NCBI GenBank assembly: GCA_029219245.1
Contig: JAQXTA010000005.1
Coordinates: 62,001-126,000, forward strand
Direction: 5' to 3'
DNA: 64,000 nucleotides
DNA from: Lachnospiraceae bacterium
Lineage (GTDB): Bacteria > Bacillota > Clostridia > Lachnospirales > Lachnospiraceae
Of the stretch, positions 9,306 to 17,163 are shown in pieces. The translations under genes and the position numbers were made by a program. Position 1 is the first letter of the stretch. Each line of letters starts with the position of its first letter. The notes below the pieces were generated by a model. That model had not been told where the DNA came from, ran no database searches, and worked only from the letters and a program-made list of their open reading frames with translations.

Positions 9306-9879
9306 TATTTTTCATGACAGAGTTTAAATTCTCCGCAATAGGATACAGTGCTCTTATTTTTTCGGGAGTATTTTCTTCCCGGTAAATTTTACATAAGAGT
9401 TTATAAGAACCGCTGACATCGGACTTGGTGGAAATTGCAAACTCCAGTATTTCTTTGGCTTCGACAGAATAACCTCTGTCATAGAGATAGGAAGCCCATT
9501 GCTGAAGGGTTCTGACGAGTACGGTATAGTTCTGGTCATATCGTGTCAGTAAATCAATATTGGGAGCACCGTATTCCAGTTTTAAATCGGTATTGGTAAT
9601 ACCGGTAAAGTTTACAATAGGGGAATCGCCCAATGACTTTATCGTATTTTTATATTCGGTAACCTTTTCATCATCAGGCAGCAATTCCATGGGAAGACGG
9701 TCATAGGGGATGGTAATATAATCCAGATTTTCCAGCGACTGTCGTCTTGTATTGTTGGCAAGACGTTCTTTTTCCCAGAAATTTTGCTCAATTTTGGCAT
9801 CGATGCGTTTGTGTTTGGCGAGCTCGTAGGTGAGCCATATGATAAATAGGATAAAACTTGCAAAAAACGGGAATTTCAT
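9271..9879 (-). CDS. Membrane-anchored protein of unknown function
   Basis: 202 aa. One N-terminal hydrophobic segment at about 4-20 (FFASFILFIIWLTYELA), then a charged stretch and a helical C-terminal half with tetratricopeptide-like spacing (LQQWASYLYDRGYSVEAKE, SGSYKLLCKIYREEN). This suggests a cytoplasmic protein tethered by one N-terminal helix. No catalytic motif is recognised. It is convergent with the exonuclease, overlapping it by 35 bp, and divergent from the 35-aa membrane protein by 37 bp. Confidence 0.75.
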   Translation of the reverse strand: MKFPFFASFILFIIWLTYELAKHKRIDAKIEQNFWEKERLANNTRRQSLENLDYITIPYDRLPMELLPDDEKVTEYKNTIKSLGDSPIVNFTGITNTDLKLEYGAPNIDLLTRYDQNYTVLVRTLQQWASYLYDRGYSVEAKEILEFAISTKSDVSGSYKLLCKIYREENTPEKIRALYPIAENLNSVMKNTIVRILQEAEK

Positions 9880-9916
9880 ATATAATATCCTTTCAGTAAG
9901 CAGGGAGGGTCAGCTT

Positions 9917-10024
9917 ATGTTTTCTTGGCAGAACAAAAAATCAAGACGTATTATTTCAACCATTATTATTATTGTACTGATTCTTGCAATGGTAGTGCCG
10001 CTTTTGATGGCAACGATTGTATAG
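9917..10024 (+). CDS. Very small single-helix membrane protein
   Basis: 35 aa from ATG 9917, with GGGAGGG 8-14 bp upstream; an in-frame ATG further upstream lacks such a site. The protein is a basic head (NKKSRR) followed by one long hydrophobic helix (IISTIIIIVLILAMVVPLLM) and almost no C-terminal tail. This plan resembles Prli42-type and other mini membrane proteins of Firmicutes, but that is a likeness in layout only. It lies 60 bp upstream of the VanW-type gene. Confidence 0.65.
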   Translation: MFSWQNKKSRRIISTIIIIVLILAMVVPLLMATIV

Positions 10025-10084
10025 CTGAAGATAAGTGTATCATATTTTTTTTGAGGAAGCAATGAAACAGAGAGGAAAGAACTT

Positions 10085-11659
10085 ATGCTCGGATTGTATA
10101 AGAAGCTGTCTGCTGTGGCAGTATTGTGTATCAGTGTCTTACTTGCTGGTATGACCGTAGAAGCAAAAGAAGAAGAGAAAATTGAATCCGGTATCTATGT
10201 AAACGACATCAACCTTTCCGGTATGACGGTGTCGGAAGCAAAGGAGAAAGTGCAGGCATATGTGGATTCTTTTGCAGACGCGCAGATTACCCTGCGTGCA
10301 ATTGACGAGCATACAATTGTAACTACGGCATCCGAAATCGGTATGAGATGGGGAAATCCGGAAATTATCGAGGAAGCCGTATGTCTTGGTAAAGATGGTA
10401 ATATTGTTCAGTGCTATAAAGCATTGAAAGATTTGGAATATGCAAATAAGGTATACAAAGTGAGCTTTGATTTTGATAAAGAAAAGATAAAAGCGCTGAT
10501 TGAGGAACAGGGTGCCCAGTATAATCAGGAAGCAGTTAACGCAACTCTGACAAGAGTGGACGGAGTTTTTCAGGTTACGGAAGGACAGACCGGTATTGTA
10601 ATTGATACAGAAGCATCGACCGATGCCGTTTATGATTATTTGGTAAATAACTGGAATGGAACTGACTGTGCAATTGATTTGGCGGTGACGGTTGATGAAC
10701 CACAGGGAAGCATAGAAGAATTATCCAAAGTAAAGGATGTACTGGGAACTTTCACGACCAGTTACTCTACTTCCGGTTCTTCCAGAAGCGCTAATGTGGC
10801 AAATGGCTGCAGACTGATTGATGGACATACAATATATCCGGGGGAGGAATTTTCCGCTTATGAAACAGTATCTCCTTTTTCGGAAGCCAATGGTTATTAT
10901 ATGGCAGGATCCTATTTAAATGGACAGGTGGTAGACAGTCTGGGTGGCGGAATCTGTCAGGTTTCGACTACTTTATATAATGCTGTCTTGAAGGCAGAAC
11001 TGGAAGTTACGGAACGATACAATCATTCTATGATTGTAAGCTATGTGGATCCTTCAGCGGATGCGGCGATTGCAGAGTCTTCCGGTAAGGATTTTAAATT
11101 TAGGAACAATACGGATTATCCGATTTATATCGAAGGCTATACGACACCGGAGAAAAATATTACTTTTACGATATATGGTGTGGAAACCAGAGACAGTAAC
11201 CGCGAGGTACGCTATGAAAGTGTCGTTTTGGAACGGATTGCACCGGATACAGAAGTGATTTATACGGATGCTTCGCAGCCGGTAGGATATTGTGCAGTGC
11301 AGTCTGCCCATATTGGTTATAAGGCGCAGCTTTGGAAGGTTGTGACCGTAGACGGTGTGGAAGTCAGCAGAGAACAGGTAAACAGCAGCGTATATAATAA
11401 AGCTCCAAGAAGTGCAACTGTTGGAATTGCAACGACTGACCCGGAGGCATACAATGCCATTATGGCGGCAATAGCAACCAATAGTGTAGACCAGGTAAAA
11501 GCGGTAGCAGGTGCATATAAGGCAGCGGCAGATGCAGCAGCAGCCCAGGCGGCAGCGGAAGCAGCGGCGGCTCAGGCAGCACAGCAGCCGACACAAACTC
11601 CCGCACCGGAGCAACAGCCGGTACCAGCCCCGTCATCAGAGCAGCAGCCGGCACAATAA
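10085..11659 (+). CDS. Secreted VanW family cell-wall protein
   Basis: 524 aa. Signal peptide at about 1-28 (LSAVAVLCISVLLAGMTVEA). Residues ~60-200 hold peptidoglycan-binding-4 type repeats (SGIYVNDINLSGMTVSEAKEKV). The VanW domain follows at ~215-360 (FTTSYSTSGSSRSANV, PGEEFSAYETVSPF, GGGICQVSTTLYNAVLKA). Next comes a G5-like segment, and last an Ala/Gln/Pro-rich low-complexity tail from ~475. VanW proteins are found beside vancomycin genes but occur widely without them, and their biochemical role is not known. No van genes are near. RBS AGAGGAAAG. Confidence 0.9.
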   Translation: MLGLYKKLSAVAVLCISVLLAGMTVEAKEEEKIESGIYVNDINLSGMTVSEAKEKVQAYVDSFADAQITLRAIDEHTIVTTASEIGMRWGNPEIIEEAVCLGKDGNIVQCYKALKDLEYANKVYKVSFDFDKEKIKALIEEQGAQYNQEAVNATLTRVDGVFQVTEGQTGIVIDTEASTDAVYDYLVNNWNGTDCAIDLAVTVDEPQGSIEELSKVKDVLGTFTTSYSTSGSSRSANVANGCRLIDGHTIYPGEEFSAYETVSPFSEANGYYMAGSYLNGQVVDSLGGGICQVSTTLYNAVLKAELEVTERYNHSMIVSYVDPSADAAIAESSGKDFKFRNNTDYPIYIEGYTTPEKNITFTIYGVETRDSNREVRYESVVLERIAPDTEVIYTDASQPVGYCAVQSAHIGYKAQLWKVVTVDGVEVSREQVNSSVYNKAPRSATVGIATTDPEAYNAIMAAIATNSVDQVKAVAGAYKAAADAAAAQAAAEAAAAQAAQQPTQTPAPEQQPVPAPSSEQQPAQ

Positions 11660-11696
11660 ATGAGTTAAGATAGATTTCAGACAGGCGGCTATTATT

Positions 11697-12701
11697 ATGA
11701 GAAATGGCAAGGTTTCGGAGAGCGTGTTGATGCGCTCTGTCTTAAAACGGATAAAAACAAAAAAAGAAGAAATCGTTTGTGGCGCAGGCATAGGGACAGA
11801 CTGCGCCATTTTGTCATTTCCTGAAGGAGAAGAGCTTGTCATTTCCACGAATCCCATTAGCGCACCTATGGAGGATATTTCCGTATACGGTATTCACAAA
11901 TCGGTGAATAATATTGCGGCAGCGAAGGCGGAGCCAATTGGTGTCATGCTTTCCTGTATGCTGCCGGAAGCCTGTGAAGAAAAAGAGTTGCAGATGATGA
12001 TGGAGCAGGCGCAAGAAGTCTGCCAGTCTTTGCAGATACAGATTATGGGAGGTCATACAGAAGTGACAACGGCAGTTCGGGAACCGGTTGTAACGGTAAC
12101 CGGAATCGGCAGAAGAAGTTCGGGACAACAGACGGATTCCCGAGCGGTAAAGCCCGGGCAGGATGTTGTTGTCAGCAAGTGGATTGGACTGGAAGGAACG
12201 GTAAGAATTGCGAGGGAAAATAGAGAAAAATTGCTTACCAGATATCCGGTCAGAATGATAGATGAGGCAATGGAATTTGACCGTTTCCTCTCGGTGGTGC
12301 CGGAGGCCGCCACCGCCCTTAAGTCCGGCGTTTGCGGGATGCATGATGTTTCTCAGGGCGGAATTTTTGCCGCTTTGTGGGAACTGGCACAGAGAGCTGG
12401 CGTTGGACTGGAAATCGATTTGAAAAAGCTGCCGGTAAGGCAGGAAACGATAGAGGTTTGTGAATTCTTTGATTTGAATCCTTATGAACTTCTGTCGGGA
12501 GGAAGCCTTCTGATGACAGCACAGGACGGAACCGGTCTTGTTGCGGCATTGGAAAGGGAAGGCATTCCGGCGGTTATTGTCGGTAAGACAACGGGCGGAA
12601 ATGACAGAGTACTTTTTAATGAAGAAGAAAAGCGTTTCTTAGAGCCGCCGAAAGCGGATGCATTTTATCAGTTAAAAGAGAAAACAGAAAGGATAGGTTA
12701 A
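11697..12701 (+). CDS. AIR synthase-related protein (HypE/ThiL/PurM fold)
   Basis: 334 aa. The N-terminal half has the PurM-like ATP-binding features (GAGIGTDCAILSFPEG, SVNNIAAAKAEPIGVMLSCMLPE, MGGHTEVTTAV), and the C-terminal half the second PurM-type domain (MHDVSQGGIFAALWELA, LLSGGSLLMTA). It most resembles stand-alone HypE-like proteins of Clostridia that are not linked to hydrogenase genes. No hyp, pur or thi gene is nearby, so the substrate is open. An Lrp regulator follows after 4 bp, implying an operon. Confidence 0.85.
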   Translation: MRNGKVSESVLMRSVLKRIKTKKEEIVCGAGIGTDCAILSFPEGEELVISTNPISAPMEDISVYGIHKSVNNIAAAKAEPIGVMLSCMLPEACEEKELQMMMEQAQEVCQSLQIQIMGGHTEVTTAVREPVVTVTGIGRRSSGQQTDSRAVKPGQDVVVSKWIGLEGTVRIARENREKLLTRYPVRMIDEAMEFDRFLSVVPEAATALKSGVCGMHDVSQGGIFAALWELAQRAGVGLEIDLKKLPVRQETIEVCEFFDLNPYELLSGGSLLMTAQDGTGLVAALEREGIPAVIVGKTTGGNDRVLFNEEEKRFLEPPKADAFYQLKEKTERIG

Positions 12702-12705
12702 TATT

Positions 12706-13188
12706 ATGAGAGAAAGATTGTTGTCTATTATTGAGAATAATAGCCGGATTGATGTAAAAGAACTGGCAGTAATTATGGGTGTAGAAGAAATTGATGTAAT
12801 CAACGAACTGGCAGCACTGGAAAATGAAGGAATTATTTGTGGCTATCATACGATGATTGACTGGGAGAAAACTTCTATTGAAAAAGTGACCGCTTTGATT
12901 GAGGTAAGAGTAACTCCACAGCGTGGACAGGGCTTTGACAACATTGCAGAGCGTATTTACAAATATCCGGAAGTAAATTCTGTTTATTTGATTTCCGGCG
13001 GCTTTGACTTGCTTGTCACATTGGAAGGAAAGTCTATCAAAGATGTATCCAGCTTTGTATCCGATAAGCTGTCTACACTGGATAGCGTTTTAAGTACCGC
13101 AACTCATTTTATTCTGAAAAAATACAAAGACCATGGCACCATTCTTGCAAAGAAATATGAAGATACCAGAGAGAAGGTGACACCATGA
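12706..13188 (+). CDS. Lrp/AsnC family transcriptional regulator
   Basis: 160 aa. N-terminal winged helix (IIENNSRIDVKELAVIMGVEEIDVINELAALENEGIICGY), then the RAM/AsnC effector domain (VTALIEVRVTPQRGQGFDNIAERI, SVYLISGGFDLLVTLEG). Its stop overlaps the start of the aminotransferase as ATGA, so the two are translationally coupled. Such pairs typically sense amino acids, so control of this amino-acid locus is likely. Confidence 0.93.
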   Translation: MRERLLSIIENNSRIDVKELAVIMGVEEIDVINELAALENEGIICGYHTMIDWEKTSIEKVTALIEVRVTPQRGQGFDNIAERIYKYPEVNSVYLISGGFDLLVTLEGKSIKDVSSFVSDKLSTLDSVLSTATHFILKKYKDHGTILAKKYEDTREKVTP

Positions 13189-14360
13189 GAAATCCGTTAG
13201 CAGATAAAGTCGTTGAAATCAAACCATCCGGAATCCGTAAATTTTTTGATATTGTCAGTGAAATGACGGATGCGATTTCCCTTGGCGTTGGTGAGCCGGA
13301 TTTCGATACTCCATGGCACATAAGGGATGAAGGTATCTATTCTCTGGAAAAAGGACGTACCTTTTATACATCGAATGCCGGTTTAAAGGAATTAAAAGAG
13401 GAAATCTGCCATTATCTGAAAAGAAAACAGGGTGTGGAATATAATCCGAAGGATGAGGTGCTTGTGACAGTCGGCGGTTCCGAAGGTATTGATGTGGCTT
13501 TGCGTGCCATGTTAAATCCGGGGGAAGAAGTGCTGATTCCACAGCCAAGCTATGTGTCCTATGAACCTTGTGCTGTTTTGGCAGGTGGTGTTCCGGTCAT
13601 TATTGAGTTAAAAGCAGAGAACGAATTCCGTCTGACGGCAGAAGAACTGGAAGAGGCAATTACGGATAAGACTAAGGTGCTGATTCTTCCTTTCCCGAAT
13701 AACCCTACCGGAGCCATTATGGAACGGAAAGATTTGGAAGCGATTGCAAAAGTAATCGAAAAACATGACATATTTGTTATTTCCGATGAAATTTATTCCG
13801 AACTTACATACAAAGAAAAGCATGTTTCTATCGTAGAGATTCCGGGTATGAAGGAAAGAACCATTTTAATTAACGGTTTCTCCAAAGCCTATGCGATGAC
13901 CGGATGGCGGCTTGGCTATGCATGCGGACCAAAGGCTATTATTGAGCAGATGATTAAAATTCATCAGTTTGCGATTATGTGCGCACCGACTACAAGCCAG
14001 TATGCTGCTGTAGAGGCTTTACGCAACGGCGATGATGACGTGATTGAGATGCGGGAGGCATACAATCAGAGAAGAAGATATTTGCTGCATGCTTTTAAAG
14101 AAATGGGACTGGAATGTTTTGAACCGTTTGGTGCTTTCTATGTTTTCCCTTGTATCAAAGAGTTCGGCATGACAAGTGACGAATTTGCAACCAGATTCTT
14201 ACAGGAAGAAAAGGTTGCTGTTGTACCGGGTACGGCTTTTGGTGACTGCGGAGAAGGCTTCCTTCGTATTTCCTATGCCTATTCTCTGGATAATCTCAAA
14301 CTTGCGATTGGCAGACTGGCAGATTTTGTAGAAAGACTGCGTAAGGAACAAGCAAAATAG
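13185..14360 (+). CDS. PLP-dependent class I aminotransferase
   Basis: 391 aa. Fold-type I aminotransferase of the aspartate/aromatic group. PLP Lys at about residue 235 in NGFSKAYAMTGWRLGYACG; the NNPTGAIM segment and SDEIYSELTY supply cofactor-ring contacts; the C-terminal FLRISYAYS carries the carboxylate-binding Arg. Substrate specificity cannot be read from the sequence. Coupled to the Lrp gene by a 4-bp overlap. Confidence 0.93.
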   Translation: MRNPLADKVVEIKPSGIRKFFDIVSEMTDAISLGVGEPDFDTPWHIRDEGIYSLEKGRTFYTSNAGLKELKEEICHYLKRKQGVEYNPKDEVLVTVGGSEGIDVALRAMLNPGEEVLIPQPSYVSYEPCAVLAGGVPVIIELKAENEFRLTAEELEEAITDKTKVLILPFPNNPTGAIMERKDLEAIAKVIEKHDIFVISDEIYSELTYKEKHVSIVEIPGMKERTILINGFSKAYAMTGWRLGYACGPKAIIEQMIKIHQFAIMCAPTTSQYAAVEALRNGDDDVIEMREAYNQRRRYLLHAFKEMGLECFEPFGAFYVFPCIKEFGMTSDEFATRFLQEEKVAVVPGTAFGDCGEGFLRISYAYSLDNLKLAIGRLADFVERLRKEQAK

Positions 14361-14450
14361 TCTGGAAAGCCAAAAGATCATCGTCAAGATGACTGAGAAT
14401 CGTCAAGGTAAAAGGAAGAATATACAAAAAGTTCAAAAAGGAAAAGAGCA

Positions 14451-14942
14451 ATGCATATTATATTACATCAGCCGGAGATTCCGGCAAATACAGGAAATAT
14501 CGGCAGAACCTGTGTTGCAACGGGAACCAGTCTGCATCTGATTGAGCCGTTGGGATTCCGGTTAGATGAGAAATCTATTAAACGCGCCGGCATGGATTAC
14601 TGGGATCATCTGGATGTTGCACGCTATATGAATTATCAGGAATTTCAGGAAAAACATCCAAATGCGAAAGTATGGATGGCAACTACCAAGGCAAAGAAGG
14701 TATATACCGAAGTAGAATTCGGCCCGGATGATTTCATTATGTTTGGGAAAGAAAGTGCCGGAATACCGGAAGAAATTCTGGTAGACAATGAGGAGAACTG
14801 CATCCGGATTCCAATGTTAGACCAGATACGTTCTCTCAATTTATCCAATTCGGTAGCGATTGTTCTTTACGAGGCATTGCGCCAGAACCATTTTGCTAAT
14901 ATGCAGCTGGAAGGAGAACTTCACAGACTGCACTGGAAGTAA
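14451..14942 (+). CDS. trmL: tRNA (cytidine(34)-2'-O)-methyltransferase
   Basis: 163 aa SPOUT-family enzyme. It methylates the wobble-base ribose in tRNA-Leu isoacceptors. Motifs: N-terminal ILHQPEIPANTGNIGRTC, FGKESAGIPEEIL, and the knot segment IRIPMLDQIRSLNLSNSVAIVLYEALRQ, all where TrmL has them. Start ATG 14451 follows AAAAAGGAAAAG. It converges with the sensor kinase with only 14 bp between stops, and no terminator fits there. Confidence 0.95.
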   Translation: MHIILHQPEIPANTGNIGRTCVATGTSLHLIEPLGFRLDEKSIKRAGMDYWDHLDVARYMNYQEFQEKHPNAKVWMATTKAKKVYTEVEFGPDDFIMFGKESAGIPEEILVDNEENCIRIPMLDQIRSLNLSNSVAIVLYEALRQNHFANMQLEGELHRLHWK

Positions 14943-14956
14943 GAAGTTTTCACGTA

Positions 14957-16381
14957 TCAATCTTCATCTTCCATATCGGATTTGGGCAGGGAAAAAATGA
15001 ATTCCGTACCTACCCCTTCCGTACTGATTACATTAATATGTTCTCCATGGGACCGGATGATTTCTTTCGTAATGGAAAGGCCAAGTCCGGTTCCTTTTTT
15101 GTCTTTACCGCGGGAAGAATCCGATTTATAGAAACGGTCCCAGATGAGTTTCAGTTCGTCCTTGGGAATACCAATGCCGGAATCCTTTACGCTGACAAAA
15201 ATTTTATTGTGTTTCTCCGTTGTTTCCAGTTTGATAACGGAATTCTGATGACTGAATTTAATGGCATTGTCTAACAGATTATATAGAACCTGTTGGATTT
15301 TACCCATATCGGCAGTTACAAACATTTCATCTCCGGTTAATACCAGTTCAATGGCAATGGTTTTCTGTCTGCAGGTCCCTTCAAAAGAAGCAGCAACATT
15401 ACGGATAACCGTGTTAATGTCGAAATCCGTTTTATCCAGAAGCATACCCTTCATATTCAGATTATTTAAAGTCAGAAGGCTGTTTGTCAGCTTGGTCAGA
15501 CGTTCCGTTTCGTTCAAAACAATAGTCAAATATTTTTCATGCAGCTCCGGCGGAATCGTACCGTCTAACATAGCCTCCAGATATCCCTTGATGGAAGTAA
15601 GCGGAGAACGGAAATCATGGGAAACGTTGGCAACAAATTTTTTCTGGTCATCTTCGGATCGGGCGATTTCACTTGCCATATAGGAAAGTGAAGCTGCCAG
15701 ATAGCCCATTTCATCTTCGCTTTCAACGGAAAATTCGTAATGCATATTGCCGCTGGCATATTGTTCCGTTGCCTCCGTAATTTTCCGCAGAGGGATATAA
15801 ACCATTTCCGTAAAGAAAATTAAAATAATCAGGGAAAGCAGGAACAGGATAACCAACATAATATAGGAGATATTTAACATACGGTCAGAAGCTGCCTGAA
15901 TATTGCTCATCGGTGTGTGGATTACTACATAACCTTTTACTTTGAAATCAGAAGTAATCGGGGCAAAAACACTGAGCATATCTTCCTTGAAAGTACCGAA
16001 AAAATTGCCGACGGTATAGTAAGAACCTTCCGTAACTGTAGAATCAAAGTTCTCAATCACAACCTCGGTTTCCACATTCATCGGTTTGGAAGAGTCCAAT
16101 ATCATACGTCCGGAGGGATTGATAATCCAGATGGAAGCATCCAGATAAGTGGATAGTGCATCCAACTGGTCTTTTACCGCATCCAGAGTGGTTTCATTGT
16201 TATACAGGTCGGTCGCATAAGAGTTGGCAATCAAAGTTGCCTCCCGATACAGAGTATCTGCTTTTTCCTTTTTCAGATGGTCCAAAGTCATGTTGGATAC
16301 AAAGGTAGCAACGACAATAAAGCCAAAGAAACCGAAAATAATATATGCGACGATAAATTTCAGATAAAGAGTTTTTCGCAT
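14957..16381 (-). CDS. Two-component sensor histidine kinase
   Basis: 474 aa. TM helices at ~8-28 and ~172-192 flank an extracytoplasmic sensor domain (PAS/dCache-like, with SIWIINPSGRMILDS). HAMP follows to ~240, HisKA with H255 (KKFVANVSHDFRSPLTSIKG), and HATPase_c with LLDNAIKFS, SGIGIP and GTGLGLSI. Similar in plan to WalK/PhoR. It lies 29 bp downstream of its response regulator on the same strand, so they form a cognate pair. Confidence 0.94.
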   Translation of the reverse strand: MRKTLYLKFIVAYIIFGFFGFIVVATFVSNMTLDHLKKEKADTLYREATLIANSYATDLYNNETTLDAVKDQLDALSTYLDASIWIINPSGRMILDSSKPMNVETEVVIENFDSTVTEGSYYTVGNFFGTFKEDMLSVFAPITSDFKVKGYVVIHTPMSNIQAASDRMLNISYIMLVILFLLSLIILIFFTEMVYIPLRKITEATEQYASGNMHYEFSVESEDEMGYLAASLSYMASEIARSEDDQKKFVANVSHDFRSPLTSIKGYLEAMLDGTIPPELHEKYLTIVLNETERLTKLTNSLLTLNNLNMKGMLLDKTDFDINTVIRNVAASFEGTCRQKTIAIELVLTGDEMFVTADMGKIQQVLYNLLDNAIKFSHQNSVIKLETTEKHNKIFVSVKDSGIGIPKDELKLIWDRFYKSDSSRGKDKKGTGLGLSITKEIIRSHGEHINVISTEGVGTEFIFSLPKSDMEDED

Positions 16382-16410
16382 GTTACAAGTGCCTTTCCTG
16401 ACTGTTTTAC

Positions 16411-17112
16411 CTAAGGTCTGGTTTCAAATTTATAACCGATGCCCCAGATCGTAGCGATACGCCATTTATCATGGTCGTTGATTTTTTCGCGCAGACGTTT
16501 GATGTGGACATCTACCGTACGGGTATCACCGATATATTCATAGCCCCAAATCTGGTCAAGAAGCTGTTCCCTCGTAAAAACATGGTTCGGTGAAGCAGCA
16601 AGGAAATAAAGGAGCTCCAGTTCCTTTGGAGGCATTTCCACTGTTTTCCCCATATAAATAACGGAATAATTGGTCTGGTTGATGATTAAGTCCGGATATT
16701 CCACACATTTGATATCCGGTGTTGCCGGGGTACTTACAACCGGTTTGTAGCGGCGTAGTACCGCCTTGACTCTGGCAACCAGCTCTTTGGAATCAAAAGG
16801 CTTCTCCATATAGTCATCCGCACCAAGCTCTAAACCTAACACCTTATCAAACACTTCGCCCTTGGCTGAAAGCATAATAATCGGCAGGGAAGACTTACTG
16901 CGAACCTCCCGGCAGACCTGATAGCCGTCAATGCCCGGAAGCATCAAATCCAGTAACATCAGATTCGGTTCAAAACTGTCTACAGCCGTCAGTGCAGATT
17001 CTCCGTCATTGACAATCATCGTTTCAAAACATTCTTTTGTCAGATAAAGGGAAATCAGTTCCGCAATATTATTATCATCATCTACAATTAAAATTTTCTG
17101 TTTGCTTACCAT
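16411..17112 (-). CDS. OmpR/PhoB family response regulator
   Basis: 233 aa. Receiver domain with acidic pocket (LIVDDDNN), phospho-Asp D55 in LMLLDLMLPGIDG and the conserved K in MEKPFDSKELVARVKAVLRR. C-terminal winged helix (PPKELELLYFLAASPNHVFTREQLLDQIWG, VDVHIKRLREKI). DNA-binding regulator paired with the kinase just downstream. mutS2 lies 51 bp upstream on the same strand, possibly co-transcribed. Confidence 0.95.
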   Translation of the reverse strand: MVSKQKILIVDDDNNIAELISLYLTKECFETMIVNDGESALTAVDSFEPNLMLLDLMLPGIDGYQVCREVRSKSSLPIIMLSAKGEVFDKVLGLELGADDYMEKPFDSKELVARVKAVLRRYKPVVSTPATPDIKCVEYPDLIINQTNYSVIYMGKTVEMPPKELELLYFLAASPNHVFTREQLLDQIWGYEYIGDTRTVDVHIKRLREKINDHDKWRIATIWGIGYKFETRP

Positions 17113-17163
17113 ATAAAAAACCTGCCTTTCTTTTTCGAATGAGTTGGCATATCTTTTTAAATT

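Noticed and set aside
10085-11659. Vancomycin resistance gene
   Set aside because: VanW-domain proteins are common in Clostridia; no vanA/B/H/X-like gene is nearby.
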